64,000 nt of DNA from Isoetes taiwanensis (Eukaryota > Streptophyta > Lycopodiopsida > Isoetales > Isoetaceae), in contig JAJEKV010000087.1 of NCBI GenBank assembly GCA_021234155.1, positions 1,662,409 through 1,726,408 on the forward strand, in the 5' to 3' direction. The translations under genes and the position numbers were made by a program. Below the pieces are notes generated by a model. The model worked only from the letters and a program-made list of their open reading frames with translations, did no database searches and had not been told where the DNA came from. This document shows, one piece after another, positions 58,801-64,000 of the stretch (within the stretch, counting starts at the first letter, position 1; each line of letters opens with the position of its first letter).

Positions 58801-59837
58801 GAATGCAGAAGATAAAAAGGGGGCCAGCGATGGACTGCAGAAGGAGAGGCTAGAAACAGCGGAATCGGTCCATCAAACTCCATCGATCGTTTATTTTGCA
58901 AGCCTACATCCTAATTATGCTAAACAACAAAAGGATCCAGAAGCTTAGAAAACAACAGAATCAGTAACAATCTCTGAGTGAGAAAGTAACAGAGAGAAAA
59001 GCATGAATCTGCAATCACTCAGCTAACACAAAGACTTCGCAAAATGGCTCTGTTCACAGAAATTCATCTATTTATTTATTTATTTTCATTCTGCGGATCT
59101 CCTTCGAATGCAGCGAAGAGCATCGAGAGTTCTCAAGGTTGAATCTCTCAACTGATTAACCCCAAAAACTCGAATAAAAAATGCCACAAAGTCGGCAAAA
59201 GGCAAAGCGGCAAAAGAATCCTTGGCCTCTGCCGGCTAGAAGCTAACAAAAAGGGGCCCTAAACAACTCAGGTCTGCACAAATCGATGTATTGAAGGATG
59301 TCCAAGCAAGAGATGACAAAAGGCGGTGAAGCAGCCATAGTAGCCAAACAAAGCAAGAAATGACAGACGCGATGAATTAGCCCCGAAATTCGAGACTAAG
59401 GAACTTGCAGCCAGATCATATACAGATCCCAACTTTGAACGAATCAAAGACCCAAACAATTCAAACAACGGAAAGCACGAAACCACAAGCCAGATCCTAT
59501 ACAGATTCATCTATTGGCACAAATTTGGACGAAAACCGAGAAGCCACTAAAATAAAATCTATGAGCGAACAAGCAACCACGGACCTGTGTGTTTGAATCA
59601 TGCAGCTTGCCGAAAAGAAGGTTCTGGAACAAAGATGCTATCATCCTCCTTGTGTCAGCCGCAAAACCACCGAATCCGCCGTGACAAATTATATCCGCTT
59701 TTGAATCAACAGCGGGGCCCCTCGATCTCGCCACCCATCCGTTGCTAGATGCAACCGGCGCCAAAGAGGTGATGCCAACGGGAAAATCTTAGTCCTAGAG
59801 GTAGATCAGCGGTAAGGAACCGGACAACTAGATGATT
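55851..59837 (-). other. Interior of the non-autonomous element, no recognised gene
   Basis: Long minus-strand frames (55880-56276, 56638-57214, 57274-57749) are rich in Leu, Phe, Ser and Val and come from the strand bias (A/G on plus). They overlap in several frames and show no family motif. 57086-57215 is a (CAA)n/(AACAAT)n low-complexity block. Confidence 0.6.
57086..57215. repeat. (CAA)n-rich microsatellite
   Basis: AACAACAACAACAAC tracts with interspersed AAT and AAAC. Confidence 0.9.
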
Positions 59838-60020
59838 GATAAAACTGATAGGATAGATGATTGATGAAACTGATAGGGTAGAGAAGAAGGAGAAATCTAG
59901 CTCAAGAGAACGCCGATGATAGAACAATGAAGAGAGGGTGAATAAATAGGAGGAGGACAAAGGGACGTCCCTATCCAGGAATGTCGGGTTCTATTGTCGC
60001 CGCAATAGAACCGTGGCATT
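59838..60020 (-). repeat. Split repeat A1 of the non-autonomous element (left end in its orientation)
   Basis: It matches 55660-55816 (for example GAACGCCGATGATAGAACAA) and carries the hairpin. A short duplication of AACTGATAGGATAGATGATT-type units is at its inner edge. Confidence 0.88.
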
Positions 60021-60473
60021 CTAAGTATTTCCCTTTAAATCTTTAGGACATCTATCTTTCTAAGTGATGGAAAAACAGATTGGCCTGATATCCGGGTCCT
60101 ATGCCCCGTGATATCCTCGTATTAGGGACGGAAACTTGCACGATCGACATAGAGCCAAGCATCCGCTTTCGAAGCCCACAAAGGCTCGAAGGTGCCATAA
60201 CCGCAAGCAACGAACCCTAGCAAAAAACTCATCTCAAGAAAGTGACGTGGCATCATCTCTTCCATTGATTTTATCAAATCTGGGCCGCCCAAATTAGGGC
60301 TGGGTCCAACACTTACACAATAACATTATAATATAGGATGTAACCCAATTAGGGAGCCCACCTGGCCCAATTCGATTGGCCAGGGGAGACTTGCTAAAAT
60401 TAGGGGGCAAATGGAACCCTACCCCCAATTCTGCCCCAAAACGATTTGGGAAGAGTTGAATAAGGGAGGAGCT
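60021..60473. other. Intergenic, no gene recognised
   Basis: Mixed composition with no long frame; nothing could be assigned. Confidence 0.5.
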
Positions 60474-60720
60474 ACTGTACCCTGACCTAAAGAATGGAAT
60501 CCTTTCGTAGTAATGGCTCTAAGAGACCGGTTAGTCTCTAGATAGGTTGTGCTTCAGCTAACTCTTGTATGACTAGATGTATGGGTAAATTCTGTCACTG
60601 TACCCTGACCTAAAGAATGGAATCCTTTCGTAATAATGGCTCTAGCCAAGCGACCGGTTAGTTCTAGATAGTTTGTGCTTCAGCTAACCCTTGTATGACT
60701 AGATGGATGGGTAAATTCTC
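60474..60720. repeat. ~122-bp tandem duplication
   Basis: Two units (60474-60596 and 60597-60720) share ACTGTACCCTGACCTAAAGA, ATGGAATCCTTTCGTA and TGTATGACTAGATG. They differ by a few substitutions and small indels. Confidence 0.9.
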
Positions 60721-60815
60721 TTTTATGTGCTACTAAGATGATGGTGGATGTATTACATATGATTATGTTCTCTCCCTGTTCATCGGAATGCTTGTGATTA
60801 AGGGTGGATAGAGAC

Positions 60816-61360
60816 CTGAAAAGCTTGGGTTGAAGAATAAAAAATGAATAAAGCAACATCAGTACTTTGTCGCCAATATAGTTGTGAATAGAAGTGAGGT
60901 CCGTGTTTTACCTAAACAACCAAGACCGGATCTACGGTTCTCTTTGCGAGATCATCCCGGAAAGAAGACTGACTTACATGCCTTTGAATCGGCAGGTGTT
61001 GAGGAAGCTGATAAGAAAAGAAAGAAGCACAAACCATGTTCACATACAAGATGAAACATCATATGATGGGAATGAATGGCGATTTGCTGCTCCAACCTCA
61101 AATGAAATCATCTCATGCCTACTACTTTATAGAGTACCTTCTTCTGCAGGATGGATGTGTGCTCGGTCACCTGGTACATTTTCTAGGGTTGCTTTAATCT
61201 AGGGGAAGAAGAGCGTGGCTTTGGAATATGATGAAAGAAAAGCAAGTTTTCTGCCAAGCTTCTTTACATTCCTTGACAAGCTAGGAGGTCCCACAAACAG
61301 AAGGCAAAGATGAAGTGAAGGATGAATCAAATATCGAGAAAGGAGAACCTTCTATATAGC
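60816..61360 (+). repeat. 540-bp dispersed repeat, copy 2
   Basis: Direct copy of 37311-37853. The frame 60894-61202 repeats the unknown protein with about ten changes (RKERSTNHVHIQDETSYDGN; RMCARSPGTF becomes WMCARSPGTF). Conservation of the frame in both copies hints that the source was coding. Confidence 0.85.
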
Positions 61361-62880
61361 AGCGGTTGCACACAAATTGGGCTATGTACTACAATCTTCA
61401 GAGACCCCAAGAGATCAGGACCTCTAGATTGGTTGGGCCAATCACTCCTCAGATATGATTTCAACTTAAGACAAATATCTTTTTTGAAGTCTAGCAAATG
61501 GACAAAAAAATGAGAAAGAACAGTTTTGATGCACTTGTGAAAAGTTTCTAATTTTGTTGTTAATCTGATACCACATGCAACATGGAGGAAAGGATAAAGC
61601 TTAGATAAATAAACTTGGAATTTCGCATAGACGAAGCTTTCAATCCTCGCTTCTTATGATTTGAACAAGGAAATAATTGGCACAGAGATGATATATTGAA
61701 ACCACAGCAGCAAATGTACCAGATGTAATAAATTTTTCAATTGCAACCAGAGCAAGAATTTGAAACACGAATCCCTGAACTAGCTCAAAACACAGAATAT
61801 CAACATGCTAAATATTATCAGAAGGTTTTGGATCTATGGAAAACATCACAAAATTCAAGAATCAATGTTTTTCTGGCCGCCCAAGAGCATACCCGATCAG
61901 AATATCCAAATGAGAGAGCCCATTCTTCACGTTTTTTTTCCTCTATTCTGCTCCCAACTCTTCTAGAATCTGCTGCAACAGAATTTTTCCTCCTCCAGAG
62001 TAGAGCTAGATGCCATAAAAGCCACTTCTGATCTTGGTGTGCCATAATTTTTTCAGTTAAAACCACTTCAAATCTCCACCTGTTCAACAACTCTACCGGA
62101 TTTGAAACCCTAAAAGTCTTACAGTGATAACTCTTTGTCTCTTTCTCTCTCTTTTTTTTTTAGCACACCAGCCCTACCGGGCCTACAGCCTTTCCTCAAA
62201 TTCTAGCCTATCCACGTTGCGCTTCCACCTCAGCAAAAAGTGATGTGGGATTAGCTTCCACCGTTAGATTTTAACTTTCACAGATCTATGGCCAGCGAAA
62301 TTAGATAATAGGGCAAAAATGGAGATGGAAGAGGCCACGATATAACTCCTTATTTTGTCGAGCATGTTCTTTCTGCTTTCATCCGCACCTAAGCGGATCG
62401 TTCGTTCTGGTAAAAACCTCAAATTTTCCTCTCATTTTGTTTATTTTCTTTTATAAGTGTATCTTTGGTGGAAGGCTCGAATCTTCAAATATTTTTCGGA
62501 CTGTATTTTCTTTGACCAACACAAATCGGATTTAGCAATCCGTCATTAAAGTTTTCGTGTTAACAAGTTATACCAAGTGGTTTTAGTAGCCATTCTAAAG
62601 GTTTGCACTTCGCTAAAGTCGCATGGAATCTCGCCGAATCAGACATATTTCCAGAGCTCAACAATGCCAATCTGCATCCAAGGGTTTATTGGTATCAAGA
62701 ATTGGCATTTGTTACCGCGGATTTTCCTTTGTCCCGAAATTCATATGAGCACCTGCACCATTTTGTGGCAGATTTAAGAAGATTTCGTTCGTTGTATTTT
62801 TCTTCCACGTTGTAATCCATCTTTTATACACGTTGCTATTGCCTATTGTTTTGATAGAACTGACAGAGCTCCTAGTTATC
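61361..62880. other. Intergenic, no gene recognised
   Basis: Short frames only (for example 61741-62031, 96 codons, no family). The block 62281-62333 resembles 63155-63220 (TGGCCAGCGAAATTAGA versus AGGCCAGGGAAATTAGA, each followed by GGAGATGGAAG or AGATGGAGAAGG). A small duplicated segment may therefore frame the tandem repeat at 62881. Confidence 0.5.
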
Positions 62881-63102
62881 ATGATGTTGCTCTTGGTTAT
62901 TATGAGTAGACTATTCTGTATCTTTGTTTTTCATGAGCAGAAGACTTGGGACAAGAAGAGGCCTGACATTATATTGTATTCTGTCCACAATATGATATTG
63001 CTCTTGGCTATTATGAGTAGACTCTTCTGTATCCTTGTTTTTCATGAGCAGAAGGACTGGTACAAGAAGAAGTCTGACATTTTATTGTATTGGTACAAGA
63101 AA
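62881..63102 (+). repeat. 111-bp tandem duplication that keeps a reading frame
   Basis: Units start at 62881 and 62992 (ATGATGTTGCTCTTGG / ATGATATTGCTCTTGG). The period of 111 is 37 codons, so the frame 62833-63162 repeats LLLVIMSRLFCIFVFHEQK / LLLAIMSRLFCILVFHEQK. The protein is unknown, with short hydrophobic segments. Confidence 0.88.
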
Positions 63103-63224
63103 GAGCTTCTTCGTGCTTCTAATTCCGTTTGCACCATGAGATCTCTGCTTTTGCAAATCTAAGGCCAGGGAAATTAGAAAATTTGCCAAAATTGGGCACG
63201 GAGCCACAAGAGATGGAGAAGGTC

Positions 63225-63695
63225 TCTTCCAATTATAAAACTAGCAACTTGTTGGGCAAAAGAGGGCTTCGCTAGAACATAATCTACCACACTCGCTCCC
63301 CTACATGTGTGTGTTCCTATTCATGGGAACCTGTCCGTGCCATTATAGATGACCAAATGTAGACCACTACAAAGTGCTAACACATGGTGCCCCTGAGGTG
63401 AAGGCCATCTAATTCCTCTGATCTCCTATTCCATCCCGTTTCTGCCATTCCCATGTCATCCAACATCTCAACCCATACCAGATCCCCATCAGCACTAACC
63501 ATGGCAACCTACCTTTGTGAAGTTCGTCCATTAAAATCCCCCATTAACACGACATCATCGGCCTCACCAAATGAGAAAACATCTTGTTTTAACTGCACAA
63601 AGGGTCATCTCTATCCAAGTCTCCTGAGTTATATATCGAGAACCCTCAAGATGGGTCGTAGCACATGTAGACATTACCAAATTGTCCAGGTCCAC
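63225..63695 (-). mobile_element. LINE fragment I: endonuclease region only
   Basis: It aligns with 5086-5560 of copy B (endonuclease part of ORF2), including the sense GDFNGR-like box near 63540. It is truncated on both sides. The high-coordinate end abuts a CA/GA microsatellite. It is not a coding frame now. Confidence 0.83.
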
Positions 63696-63696
63696 G

Positions 63697-63750
<54 letters not shown>

Positions 63751-63826
63751 GGAGGGAGGGAGGGAGGGAGGGAGGGAGGGAGGGAGGGAGGGAGGGAGGG
63801 AGGGAGGAGAGAAAGAAAGAAAGTTT
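63696..63826. repeat. (CA)n(GA)n(GGGA)n(GAAA)n compound microsatellite
   Basis: CA 63696-63713, GA to ~63747, then about 14 GGGA/GGAG units, then GAAAGAAAGAAAG. It separates LINE fragment I from the 3' end of LINE H. Confidence 0.96.
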
Positions 63827-64000
63827 ATTATGTCTATGGGAGGCCTCATGGGGGCCCATGGGCCTATTAGACAAACACTTGTTAAACAACATCATAAAAT
63901 AGTAGATGAGTTTCTGCATCCTCATCTAGCTCATCACTCTCACTCATGTCCTCTATTGCCTCCATCCCTGTCACCCGTAATGTATCTATACATGTCTTCC
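63827..64000 (-). mobile_element. LINE copy H, 3' end, runs off right edge
   Basis: Only the 3' UTR and the last codons are inside the window. Acidic residues near the end (sense ...GDMSESDELDEDAET-like) resemble the ORF2 C termini of B, C and E. Its tail is CTTTCTTTC rather than TTTCA. Confidence 0.8.
63841..63865 (-). promoter_or_regulatory. LINE H 3' stem-loop
   Basis: RNA strand: AGGCC ... GGCCU with a 15-nt loop that itself contains the inverted arms CAUGGG/CCCAUG. An outer GUCU/AGAC helix is possible. Confidence 0.7.

Larger units (their letters stand above)
54853..60020 (-). mobile_element. Non-autonomous DIRS/PAT-like element with split direct repeats (~5.2 kb)
   Basis: On the minus strand the order is A1 (60020 to ~59838), a 4-kb interior, B1 (55850-55817) fused to A2 (55816 to ~55660), and B2 (54886-54853). 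B1 and B2 share an identical 34-bp stretch (it contains GGCCAGTATATGCCTATCAT). A1 and A2 are nearly identical for over 100 bp and carry the same hairpin core as the element at 25.4 kb. No RT, RNase H or recombinase motif is found in the interior, so it must rely on enzymes of an autonomous relative. The interior is purine-rich on the plus strand and has a GC-rich island at 57870-58140. Confidence 0.85.

Noticed and set aside
63720-63815. CRISPR-like or minisatellite array
   Set aside because: GA and GGGA units have no spacers; it is a simple microsatellite.

Overview
The window looks like transposon-dense nuclear DNA of a land plant. The evidence is L1-type LINEs with an RRM-type ORF1, a Ty3/gypsy element without chromodomain (Tat/Athila-like), and broken pieces of plant host genes: a PPR protein, a plant membrane-anchored methyltransferase-like protein, a MAEA/GID9-type CTLH-CRA protein that keeps an intron, and a histone H3. 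Two tyrosine-recombinase (DIRS/PAT-like) retroelements are also present; these are uncommon in flowering plants, so a fern, lycophyte or gymnosperm is my best guess (inference only). No intact host gene was found. Almost every reading frame in the window is a decayed transposon frame or noise.

Layout. 1-24.55 kb is an unbroken head-to-tail stack of LINE copies, all on the minus strand (A, B, C, D, a 60-bp stub E0, E, F, G). Where copies meet there is a (GA)n tract, from over 100 bp down to a few repeats, and each copy ends 3' in a pentamer tail (TTTCA)n rather than poly(A). A short stem-loop just inside each 3' end keeps its pairing through compensatory and wobble changes. One inverted (plus-strand) RT fragment sits between C and D. 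The same family returns at the right edge (63.2-64.0 kb). 24.6-25.24 kb holds a histone H3.3-like pseudogene. 25.42-32.55 kb is a DIRS/PAT-like element with split direct repeats (A1 - gag - RT - RNase H - methyltransferase-like - tyrosine recombinase - B1A2 - B2). 32.55-38.72 kb is mostly non-coding but holds a methyltransferase-like gene fragment and one copy of a 540-bp dispersed repeat.

38.72-51.00 kb is a complete but decayed Ty3/gypsy element with two ~0.58-kb LTRs and an exact 5-bp target duplication (TAAGT). It is interrupted between RNase H and integrase by a ~1.2-kb segment with 17-bp terminal inverted repeats, and it carries about 4 kb of extra sequence between integrase and the 3' LTR. 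51.0-54.85 kb is AT-rich and holds host gene fragments. 54.85-60.02 kb is a second, minus-strand element with the same split-repeat architecture but no recognisable coding capacity (a non-autonomous relative). 60.02-63.2 kb holds tandem duplications and the second copy of the 540-bp repeat.

The most interesting system is the LINE family. Orientation, flanks and 3' ends fit an L1-clade element that integrates into CT/GA microsatellites, so that each insertion supplies a landing site next to the last one. The conserved 3' stem-loop plus pentamer tail is a plausible recognition signal for its reverse transcriptase.
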